Notes under the pieces: model-generated
The model's input: the letters and a program-made list of their open reading frames with translations, nothing else
The model's database searches: none
What the model was told of the DNA's origin: nothing
Shown: piece after piece, positions 47,136 through 57,488 of the stretch
How positions within the stretch are numbered: position 1 is the stretch's first letter
Layout of the letters: every line of letters begins with the position of its first letter
Assembly (NCBI GenBank): GCA_036346275.1
Contig: CM070713.1
Coordinates: forward strand, 60,073,567 to 60,137,566
Source of the DNA: Otatea glauca
Lineage: Eukaryota; Streptophyta; Magnoliopsida; Poales; Poaceae
DNA length: 64,000 bases
Direction: 5' to 3'
Position numbers and translations under genes: made by a program

Positions 47136-47806
47136 TAGCGGTGAAAACGGATTCGGACAGGACAGATGTTACGCATCGTGTATCCCAATCTGTATTTTTT
47201 TTCTTTGAATTGAGAATCAGATATAAATGTGAATTCGGAGTATTTAAGATACGAGTGGATATACGATGAGTTCGAATAAAAAATGGATAAAATATGCCGA
47301 TATTGCGCATATATAGAAAAAATGTAGTTAAACATGTACCATTATCACTTCAACGTGAGTATATGATATAATTCTTACATGAATTAATTTTTTATGGACC
47401 AGGACAAGAGCAATGTATATAAAATCTAGAAAATTTAAGGTGCGAAGAAATGGTAATAATTTTCCTAATTATTTCTAAATAATAATCATTTCCAAAATTT
47501 TTGAAAAAATATAAACGGTCAATTCAAATTTGATGCATATGCTCTATAATACCTTTGAATTCATAGTTTCATACACACTGCGTGCGCGCATATGTTCTAA
47601 CTACATTTAGATAGCAGTCCAGCCCAACCCAAAACGGACATCTAAATAGAATTTGGCTCGATATCTAGGTCTCTATTCGTTTCAGGCCCTTCAAATTCGA
47701 CCCCAAATTCAGATTGACCTATATAAATCCGTTCGAATACTAAAATATATTCTCGAATCCCATTCCAACCGAATCGGATGGAAAATCAAAATCCGTTTTC
47801 ACCCCC
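47136..47806. mobile_element. hAT-like element upstream of PAL2
   Basis: The left end TAGCGGTGAAAACGGATT and the reverse complement of the right end TGGGGGTGAAAACGGATT resemble the (C/T)AGGG(A/G)TGAAAACGG ends of Ac/Ds-type hAT elements. The 671-bp interior has no coding capacity. No clear 8-bp target duplication remains. Its edge is about 170 bp upstream of the PAL2 TATA box. Confidence 0.6.
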
Positions 47807-50508
47807 AAAACGCGCAGGCACGGCTGGGACTGGCAGTGGCCTGGCTCGGCACGGATCGGAGCCGAGCAGGGCGCACTAGCTTGGCTAAATCTGCGCTTGT
47901 GTTGTGTATGGTGGTGGTGGGTGGTGGGTGGGTGGGGGGCCAAACTGGATTTGGTGGTTTGGTGGGTTGGTGAGGGGAGGCCGTGTGTGGTGTGGACGCG
48001 AGCTTTTAACGAACGCTGACGGTCTCTCGGTCAGTTGGTCCGGTCGCCCCGCCCGCTCTTCATTGCTTACACATGCAACCACTTCGAGACCCGATACGCT
48101 GTAAGCCTGCCTGAAATGTGTGAGAAAACCGGGCGCAATGACGAGTTCTTCTCGTTTCAGTATTTTTTATTCCTGACTCGGTTCATTTCATTATTCAGGG
48201 CATGAAGTACATCCAGTCCCACTGGCCATGTGTTCAGAAGCTTCGGTGTTCTTTAATTTGGCTCGAGTTTGATTGTGCGATTATGCTTTTGCGGAGTTGG
48301 ACAAAAATGGGCTCAAAACTCAAAAAGAGTTTAAAAAAGTTTCTAAGAAGAACGTCAAGTTGCCGCATCTGATCCTGAACCAACGGTAGAACTTCCAAGG
48401 AAAGCAAGGCGCTTTCAGATCAAATGCTGCAAACTGAAAAATACAGATCAAGTGGTGCAAATTGTTGCTTTCCCAATATTATACAGTTGAGAAAGCACGA
48501 TGATGTGCGTGCAAAGTTCTCATATACAATCATTGATCCTCCATCATTCAGAAGAGTATCCCAAGCACACTTGAATCATGAAGATTCCACGTTCCTCCTT
48601 TTGGAAAGAATTTTTTTTTGAAGAGCTGGTTCCAAGGGGGCAGGTACAACAATGCATCATCCATGCATGTAAATATGTAATGCACAAAATTGTTATTTTG
48701 TCTTAAAAAACAAATGATCCCTACATTTTCCTAGCCAAACCTTTTGCGTGTGGTTGGTAACAACGAACTCATTGAGATCAAACTCAGCCCATCGGCCAGA
48801 TTTACTCGTTGTGCTTGGCGCCTAAGCTGGCACCAAACATGAATGGGTTTATGGTCCCTAGAAGTTTAATCAGACCGTGTCATATCTCTTGCACCAAGCT
48901 CCGTCTTCCGTCCTTCAGTTGATCAGAATAAGATAACAATTGGCTACTCAACATCGAAAAGAGATTTGATGATCTGATATACTACTCCATTGTATGGAGT
49001 ATGGAGGCAAATGACTCATATATGTGAGAACTTTTAAAAATGGAGAATGCTAATTTTTGATATAAACCGTCCAGATAACAGAGGAAATGGTGTAATCCAA
49101 GATCATGAAAAGCTAACCGCTCTTCCGAGGAAAAAAGAGAAAACGAAAAAAAGAAAACTAGCAAATTTAGTTGTTCCATAATGTTGATTCAGTTTGGCTG
49201 ATGAGATGATCGACTCCCAATTGCAAGTTCAGATAATCTCATTTTAAGGAGAGTTCGTACTAGATACACATTGAACAGATAATTAATCAAGCCATGTGGT
49301 TTGTTTAAAATAACTAGCCATGTAGCTCACCCAATTACAACGGACCCACTATTTCCTTTTAAACTCAAGATTTGGAGCATGTTTAAAATAACTAGCCATG
49401 TAGCTCACCCAATTACAGCTCACATAAGTTGTGCTTAAGGGTTAAAGTCTTTTTCCATCCAATTTCTTTCCTATATTTAACCTGACAAAAATAGGATCCT
49501 GTGCTCTATATAAGCTGAAACCAGTACAAGTTCCAGAAAAAAGAAGGAAACAAAGTAAAAAAGAGAGTAACTAAGTTACGTGTATACGTAATTTATACAT
49601 TTTGTATACATTTTCCCACTATCTACTAATTATCCTACAAGTGGGAGTGATAAATTAGATAAAAAAAATGTAGGATAGGCATCCCATTAAAAGCATGCTA
49701 TTTGGTAGAGTATATCTAATACTCTTCACATCATTAAGTAATAATATTATATACAAACTCCTCAATACATTGTATTTATCGGTGGACCTAAACAATAAAT
49801 ATTCTTCTCTCTCCAACGATTTGTCTCTCCCTTACCCCCCTCTCCACCGCCCCATCTACCTCACCTCTCTCCCTAACACTCCACACTCCCCACGGCCCCC
49901 ATCTTCCTCTCCCTATATCCTCACCGGGCAGCGTGGTGAGCACGATGGAGGTGCGGCAAGAGCATGGCATGGCGGCGACAAGAGCTTACGTGATGTGACG
50001 GCCCGGAGAGGCGATCGGTGGATCCAGGAGGCAGGACGGCGCTTGGGACCTTGTGAAAGTGCCATATCTCCATAGAGATACAATTTCCCCCTCATTTAAT
50101 TTTCCCTCCACCTTGGTACCAATCTCATGTGGCAAGCTATAGAAACTGCTCATGCAGGAGCATTGGAAGCACCCTGCTCTCATTCTTCTTTAGAGTCACA
50201 TTACACGAAACCCTCTCTAAACCATATGTCTGTATATTTTAACAGGGATAAGACGACTGAAAGATCTGCCACGAAAAAAATATGATTCACAAATAACAAT
50301 ATTTCTAAACTTAGAGCAGCAACTACTTTAGCTGCCTATCAGGCCATGCTCACGGCAAGTTATGGCATTGCAGCTATACATGGAAGAACCTTAACATAAC
50401 AAATGTTTGAACAAAAAAAGTTTCATCCTAAACATTTCAGTAATCCTCACAGTTCTGAAAAACCACCGTCTTTATACCCATTTCTTCTCCTCCTCCTCTG
50501 CTGTCAGT
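47807..50508. other. PAL3-PAL2 intergenic region, no gene
   Basis: About 2.7 kb between the hAT-like element and the PAL3 stop codon. It holds a 38-bp direct duplication (49302-49339 and 49380-49417). The short frames near 49.7-50.1 kb are Ser/Pro-rich low-complexity and have no recognisable domain. The right end should include the PAL3 3' untranslated region. Confidence 0.4.
49302..49417. repeat. 38-bp direct repeat pair
   Basis: A 38-bp sequence starting TGTTTAAAATAACTAGCC at 49302 is repeated exactly at 49380, with 40 bp between copies. Exact identity suggests a recent local duplication. Confidence 0.93.
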
Positions 50509-52756
50509 TCAGCAGATGGGCAGTGGCTCGCCATTCCACTCCTTGAGGCACTCAAGCAGCGGGTCAATGTGCTTGCCCTGGTTGATGGCGAGGAGCACCT
50601 TGTTCAGCTCCTCGCCCGGCGACCGTGTCTTCTCGCCGGTGAGGTACTCCGTCCCGAGCTCCTCGCGCACAAACCGGTACAGGGGATACGACCGGCACTC
50701 GGCGATTCTGTTGGGTGCTGCTGCCGTGCCGTTCTCTACTGACGCCCGTGCAGCCTCGACTGCCCTGGGCAGCGCCGCGCGTAGCTCCTCCTCGAACAGG
50801 GTGACCTTGGCAAATACAGAAGTCTCTGCATTGAACTCGGCCATGCCGTTGGCGAGGGCCCTCTCCACGAGCACACTGCGCAGCTTCTTCATCAGTGGGT
50901 AGTTGGGGCTGCATGGGTCGTCGGCGTAGGCGAACACCGCCTCACGGTCGATCTCCTTGAGCAGGTCCTTCTCGCAGAAGCGAGCGACGTGAAGATCGCC
51001 GGTGGAGTTTGTGCTCAGAGTCTTCTTGGCCACTGTGATAACGCAGCTCTTGACGGCGCTTTTGACGTTCTCCTCGATGTGGCGCAGGTCGATGGCCTGG
51101 CACAGGGCGACCAAGAACGTCGAGGACATGATCTTCAGGATGTCCATGGCCTCGGCGGTCTTCCTGGAGGAGATGAGACCGAGGGAATTGACGTCTTGGT
51201 TGTGCTGCTCCGCGCTCTGGACGTGGTTCGTCACCGGGTTGCCCAAGAACTGCAGCTCAGAGCAGTATGAGGCCATGGCGATCTCGGCGCCCTTGAAGCC
51301 GTAGTCCAAGCTCGGGTTGCGCCCGCCGGACAGGTTGGAGGGAAGGCCATTGTTGTAGAAGTCATTCACGAGCTCCGAAAACTGCGCAAACATGAGCTTG
51401 CCGATGGCAGCAATGGCGAGGCGGGTGTTGTCCATGGACACACCGATGGGCGTGCCCTGGAAGTTGCCACCGTGAAGCGCCTTATTGCGGGAGACATCAA
51501 TGAGCGGGTTGTCGTTGACAGAGTTAATCTCGCGCTCAATGGACTTGGTGGCGGCACGGATAACCTCAATTTGGGGGCCGAGCCATTGCGGCGACGTGCG
51601 GAGCGCGTACCGGTCCTGTTTTGGCTTCATCAACGGGTCGAGCTCACCGAGCTTCTCAGCAAGCTTCATGTATGAGCTTCCCTCCAAGATGTGCTCCATG
51701 ATAGCAGCGGCCTCTATCTGTCCAGGATGATGCTTCAGCTTGTGCGTAAGGTGGTCGGTGTACTCCGGCTTGCCGTTCATGACTTCGCAGAACACGGCGG
51801 ACAGGACCTCGGCAAGGATTGCAAGTATGTTCGCTTCAAAGAGCACCGTGGAGGCAAGTCCAGAGCCCACGGCAGTGCCGTTTACCATGGCAAGACCTTC
51901 CTTAGGCTGCAACTCGAAGAAGCCGCCTTGGATGCCGGCCATCTTAAACGCCTCAGCGGCGTTCACCTTCCTGCCATCGGGGGCGACAGCAACAGAGTTC
52001 TCACGGCCGGTGACAAGGCCGGCAATGTATGAGAGAGGGACCAGGTCGCCGGACGCGGTGACCGTGCCCCTGAGCGGCAGGCACGGCGTGACGTTGGCAT
52101 TAAGCAGCCTGGTGATGGCCTCGAGGATCTCGAAGCGGATTCCGGAATAGCCCTGGAGGAGGGTGTTGATGCGGACGAGCATGGCCGCGCGAGTTGCCTC
52201 GGCCGGCAGAACGTGGCCGTCGGAGCCAGTGCCGAAGGCGCCGGCGTTGAGGAATCTGTCAAAAAGACAAGCAATTTCGCCATTTCAGGACAAGTTCTAT
52301 GACACATGGATAAAGCAAGTTGTTACATAAGAGCTATAAAATCCTCCAAATCTACGAATCATACCTGATGAGCTCCCTTTGGAGAGCACCACCCTCCTTG
52401 GTCCTCCTGTGCGATGTGGCACCGAAGCCGGTGGTGACACCGTAGCTGTCGGTGCCGTTCATCATGCTGTTGATGACCCAGTCGCTGCTTGCCCTGACGC
52501 GTTCACGAGCCGACTCGTCGAGCTCCACCTTGGCCTCGCCGGCCGCGGCCACTGCCGCGACCTGAGCAATCCTCAGGCTGGCGCCCTCGATCTTCACCAC
52601 TGGCTGGCGGTACTCCGCCACCATCCGCTTCACCTCGTCCAAATGGCTCCCCATCAGCTCCTCCGCCGCCTTCCCCCAGTTGAGCGGGTCAGCGCGGGGC
52701 GTCGCCATGCAGAGACCGTTGCCATTGGCAGCAACCTGACCATTCCCGCACGCCAT
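50509..52756 (-). CDS. PAL: Phenylalanine ammonia-lyase (PAL3 of this array), two exons
   Basis: Exon 1 is 52365-52756 and exon 2 is 50509-52255, with a compact 109-bp GT-AG intron at the conserved Arg codon (AG|A). The 712-residue product has DPLNWG at 22-27, catalytic Tyr105 in YGVTTGFG, Phe132 (RFLNAG) at the selectivity position and the MIO triad Ala198-Ser199-Gly200 in GTVTASGDLVPLSYIAG. Like PAL2 it should act on L-Phe to give cinnamate. The reading frame is intact and the C-terminus ends PLPIC. It is first in the transcription order of the array. Most differences from PAL2 lie in the N-terminal 30 residues and the C-terminal third. Paralogue-specific expression cannot be judged from sequence. 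Confidence 0.96.
52256..52364 (-). other. PAL3 intron, 109 bp
   Basis: Donor CAG|GTATGA at 52364 and acceptor TTGTCTTTTTGACAG at 52256. The acceptor and the first coding bases (ATTCCTCAA) match PAL2 closely. At 109 bp it is near the normal plant minimum and free of inserts. Confidence 0.95.
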
Positions 52757-52884
52757 TGCAGCCGGAGAGAACTACTGAACGCACAAACTAAGTACACACT
52801 TAAGCTGAAGGAGATTGAAGGAGGGTATGTAGTGGTTTCTTAGGAGTGGTGCAGAAGAGCTAGTGTTGCACACTGGACGGTGTG

Positions 52885-53143
52885 GCTCTTCTTGGAGTGA
52901 AATGGAGGGGAGATGGGGGCTTTAAATAGGCAGGATGGCAACTTGGCAAGGTGTATGCAGTATGCATGGATACCGCTCCAAGGCGATCGAGGTTGGATTC
53001 CACGTTCCACAGAGGCACTGTCTGTGTGTGAGAACACGTGTGCCGCGTTCGATTGGTAGGCCAGTAGCGTGGAAATTTCATGGTCGCCGTTGGGGTCGGT
53101 CGCGCGGGCTGCGGTTTGGTTGGTGCGCGTCGCCGGGGTTGGT
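52885..53143 (-). promoter_or_regulatory. PAL3 core promoter and upstream AC elements
   Basis: On the minus strand CTATTTAAA (52921-52929) is the TATA box. TCCAAGAAGAGC (52885-52896) starts 24 bp downstream, as in PTAL and PAL2, giving a leader of about 130-140 nt. ACCAACC motifs at 53118-53124 and 53137-53143 are AC-II type MYB sites about 190-215 bp upstream. Confidence 0.7.
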
Positions 53144-53353
53144 GAGGGCGCCAATGCATGCCCCGTGCGTCGGCTGACCATGCTTGCTCCACTCTGCGTT
53201 TGTGTTCTCTTGGCTGCTTTTGCTTTGGTACTCGTGCTGGAATGGAATAGCCATTAGCCCATTGCTGCTTTAGTACAGACTAGCAAGGGTTACACGCTAG
53301 GCTGCATCGTATGAAATTTCGGTGCGTGACGATGCAACATGCAAAATTTGGGA

Positions 53354-53830
53354 AATTAGGTTGTATTTTCGGTTTTCGTGTTTTTTTTAAATGAGTCGTT
53401 AGGACCTGTCGACGAATTTGTAGACTGCTATAAACATTCGACAAATCTGTGTTTTTTTAGAAAATCAAGGCTTCTTTTTACGTAATTTCGGTTTTCGTGT
53501 TTGTTTTTCGTTAAAAAAGGGTCGCTAGGACCCGTCGACAAATCTATGAGCTGCTATAAACCTTCGACAAATTTGTATTTTGTTTGTCAGACGTATTTTT
53601 GTTTTCGAGTCCGCTTCTCTAAAAACCGCGAGAGGAGCAAAACGTAAACCGCAGAGGGACCTAAACGTAATTTCATTTTTCACGGGGTCCGTTCTGCTAA
53701 GAACCACTGGAAGGACCTAAATGTAAACCGCAGAGGAACTCAAATGTAATTTTGGTTTTTTTTCAGGTCTTTTTTTGCTAAAAACCGACTAGAGGACCCA
53801 AATGTGATTTCATATTTTTCGGAGGACCTT
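53354..53830. repeat. Degenerate tandem repeats upstream of PAL3
   Basis: Two units of about 130 bp share TTTCGGTTTTCGTGTTT, AGGACC(T/C)GTCGAC(G/A)AA and CTGCTATAAAC(A/C)TTCGACAAA (starting near 53354 and 53485). They pass into shorter units with GTAAACCGCAGAGG and CTAAA(C/T)GTAA motifs up to about 53830. Non-coding; no terminal repeats recognised. Confidence 0.65.
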
Positions 53831-53879
53831 TTCGCGAATACGCTGACGTGGCGTGTCTCTGGGCTCGGCAATCCTCTCC

Positions 53880-54235
53880 ACTATCTATACCCCTTTATAA
53901 TGCACCTAAGCATTTTTTCTATGTCCACCCCAAATAATGCACCCCACTAGAGATGATCCAACCTTCATGCACCCAGCGAAACGTCCCCAGAAACTTGCCT
54001 CAATCAAAATTAACCTCTCAGATCTTTCCTCAGTTTTACTCACCCACATCCGATGGCCATTGTTTAATGTGTCTAACTCATCCCTATGGTCCACAACAGA
54101 TCTCCCCCCACCTCCAGCATCATCTCAATGAAAAGGAAACAAATATCTTGGAATTAAGAAAAAGGAAACAAACGTTCTAGAAAAGGAAAAAACCATATAT
54201 TACGTGCTAGGAAAAGGAAACCGAAAGACAGAGCA
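53880..54235. repeat. Dispersed repeat family R340, copy 3 (inverted)
   Basis: Reverse-complement match to copies 1 and 2 at 35.3 and 36.0 kb, sharing ACATCCGATGGCCATTGTTT and a long stretch around TCTCAGATCTTTCCTCAG. It ends with GAAAGACAGAG near 54232. The 18-kb separation and opposite orientation indicate independent insertions. Confidence 0.88.
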
Positions 54236-56802
54236 CTATACTAGTAATAAGAAGTATACATTGATGGAACGGACTCACCTATTATGAGGAAAGCAATTAT
54301 GCTTTGGTAGGATATTTCTGTTCTTCAGTAAATTACAGTTACTAGTCATGTGCCCGTGCGATGCAACGGAAACTCAATTTGCGACAAAAAAATTATTTGC
54401 AAAGAACATTAACTTTAGTTATGTTTCAATAGTAGGAAAAGTTTGTTCCTCCAAAGAGATTTGACTATCGGGTTAAATCCTCTTCCATCTCAACTGTTCA
54501 TGTTAGATCTAACGAATCAAGTACTCTGAAGGAGAACGGACGATCGCAACCAACTCTTAATTAGAATTAGTAGAGAGATATCAATCCTTACTATTGAAGG
54601 AGGAGAAAGTTATTGCCTTCCTCTTGCAGGAAGGAGTAGATGAAAGCAGAAGACAGCGTACGCAGGCGGATAGAAGCTAGGTCTCCCCGACATCTTTGTA
54701 ATTGGCACATGATTTGGTTCCGTGATTCTTTCCTTTTAATCTATACATTTTCCAGAAATGATGAGATAGAATTCCCATATTATGGAATATAGTGAGTATA
54801 TCCTTCTATCCATGCAGGATATGATGAGAAAATCCTTCCATTTATAAGATATATGAATAACATCCTTCCATAGTAAGAACATGTGAATAGAGATATGCTA
54901 AATAATATTTCTATTCAAAAAAGATATGACAAAATCCTTTCATCTAAGATATGATTAAATTCTCTTCTCTATCTCAAATACTCTAGCTCATGAAATAGTA
55001 GAGATGAATGTGTGTGGTTTTTTTAGGGGCAGTGAATCTAGGATCTTCCTGTAATCTATTTTTTCTTATTACTGGTAGTCATCTTGTCCTTTTGTCATGA
55101 CTGCCTTTTTCCTGAGAACAACAGCTTTTTAAAAATAAAATGCTTCCTAGGAACAACTGGATAACTCCAGCCTTTTGGATGTCAGAGCAAAGTCCACCTT
55201 TGGTGGGTAGTTAGAGACTTTTGGGTTCTTGGATTGAATGATCGTGTGATCCCACAAGGAAAGAGGGGTCTCACTTCTCAGGGGAAAAAATAATTGGTTG
55301 ATGTTTGGTTAGTGGAGCAATGTTCAGTTGAGTATTCGTAGTTAGGAGCATGACGAATGAAAATCAGTCTGTTTCAATTGTTCAATGAAATCTGACATAT
55401 TATTGGGTTGACATATGGCTATCATTTTGTTATGTTTCAGTCATTTTGTTTTTTAATCTTTGTCTTGTTTTGTTTCTGTTACCAAGGACAAAGACTGAAA
55501 CAAAGAGTTATCATAACCCAGACAAAAAACAAAAGTTTGATGAACACTTACAGAATACAAAGACAAAAAAAAAATTCTAACCTAGAAACAAATATATAAC
55601 TAAAAGTTAAAGTTGCTAAAATTGCATATTACATAGCTATGCAATTTTTGGGCTAAGTGCTATGCAATTTTAGGTGACTAAAAGATAAGAAAATATTAGA
55701 CGATTGAAAATTAGTATCTTTTTTATATAGGTAAACTAGCTGAATTTACCGAGCATCGCATCTAGATACTACATATGTCTATATTAATAAATAGAGTTGT
55801 ATTTGTTATACAAGTTTACTATTTTTGATTGAAAATATTGCTATGTTTCTTATACAACTCTCATATATGTCTGATTAATTTTCACTTTCTAGATCTTTCC
55901 CCTTTTTTCTGTCTAATTAATGAGAAAATATTTAGCCTTTTAGAGCAAATGTGGAAGTTTTTTTAACATTATTTTGTTGGCACTTCAGAATTTGTGAGAC
56001 ATTGAATATAGGGTACCGCATGTTTGTGAGACAACAGGGATGGCAAAGCTTGAATTGCTAATGAACGCGACAAATCATCAATTTTAAGTGGAAGCGGGAA
56101 GTAAGGATGTGGTCAAGATTTTTTTTTTTGCAAAACACGCATCACCTATAAGAATCGAACAAGTGTTTTATAGCTGCTAAGAAAAAGAAAGAAAACATGC
56201 TAAAAATTCTCACAAATCACAAAATTTAGCTTTTAATTTGGTAGACCCTAATTAAAGTTAAATTATAAAGACCATTTTATTTTTGTTAGAGAAAAGAAAA
56301 TACACTACAAATTCTCATAAATAAGCAAAACTTCCAATACTCAGTCCGGTGGACCCTGATTAAAGATGAACCATAGTGGCCAATAATTGAGCAATATTAT
56401 TTAGATATATATGTCACTTTGCCATTTAGAAAAATAAATAGAAGATAATCCGTACTCAATATGGTGGATAGGATACACGCATGGAGATAATTATCACATT
56501 TATTGGGAAATATTTCATCCAAAAGGCACGCATACTTGGGGATAGAAACTAGCAAGGATGCAATATTCTTTCACTTAATGATATATTTTACTCTGTATTT
56601 TAAAACTTAAACTTGATCTAGAGGATAATAAATGGGTACATACAAAGGAGGAAACACTATAGAAATTCTTATAGAAAAGCAAATATCTAGCCCTTATGTG
56701 ATGGACTGTAACTAAATGCTGAATTGCAGTGGCTATTGTATGTTATTGAAGCTATTAAATGCCTATGTCCTAGTTGTAGAGGCTTCAATGTTGCATAGAC
56801 TA
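54236..56802. other. Intergenic, no supported gene
   Basis: AT-rich sequence without a credible frame. At 54343 the phrase GTGCCCGTGCGATGCAACGG begins a stretch of a kind that recurs widely in grass genomes, but its element class is not clear to me and no far terminus was found. Nothing else is recognised. Confidence 0.35.
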
Positions 56803-57062
56803 CTTCCCTCCCGTCACAAATAGGAGTCGTTTTGAACATTAGCATGTACGGTCTCTCAAACTCAATTTTGATCACTAATTTCTATTATAATATATTTAAA
56901 AATTCAATAAAATTATAATATTACGAAAATACATTTCTCGAAGAATCTACACATGATTTTCATACATCTAATCTAAATTTTTAAAAAGATATCGATAGTT
57001 AAAGTTTCAAAAGTTTGATTGTATGTATCTCAAATCGATAAGTTTTTGTGAATCGGAGGGGG
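56803..57062. mobile_element. Stowaway-like MITE (best copy of its family here)
   Basis: A 260-bp AT-rich element with ends CTTCCCTCCCGTCACAAATA and, reverse-complemented, CCCCCTCCGATTCACAAAAA, flanked by TA (56801-56802 and 57063-57064). Related but truncated copies lie at about 10183-10320, 11150-11345 and 38610-38765. Non-coding. Confidence 0.8.
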
Positions 57063-57488
57063 TATAACAATACACTGATTCAATATTTTCTCCTAAAAAA
57101 AGATCGATTCAGTACACACGAAAACCATAGCATGGCGTTTCGCGTGTTCTAGTGAAATCACCAGCCTCTTGTCAAGTCCTGGTCTCGACTGCTACACGGT
57201 CGCACGAAACAATCCAACGAGCCCTGACCCCCGCACTCCTGTACATTCTAGTCTTCAGTCTTTTTTACGTTTGGTCGTCTGCATGTACACTTGTTGGATT
57301 AAAATTCGGATCAGTTGCTAGACATAACGGAGGAATCAAAATTTAATCCACAGCTAGCGGACCCCTGGAGCTGCGTGGTATATGGTCAAGTTTATTTTTG
57401 TGAGTTGAATAATTGAATGTTTAATTCAAAAATTTCAAAGTTTTTGGAAAGGTCGTATTTTCCTTAAACTATATCTATTGTATAATAA

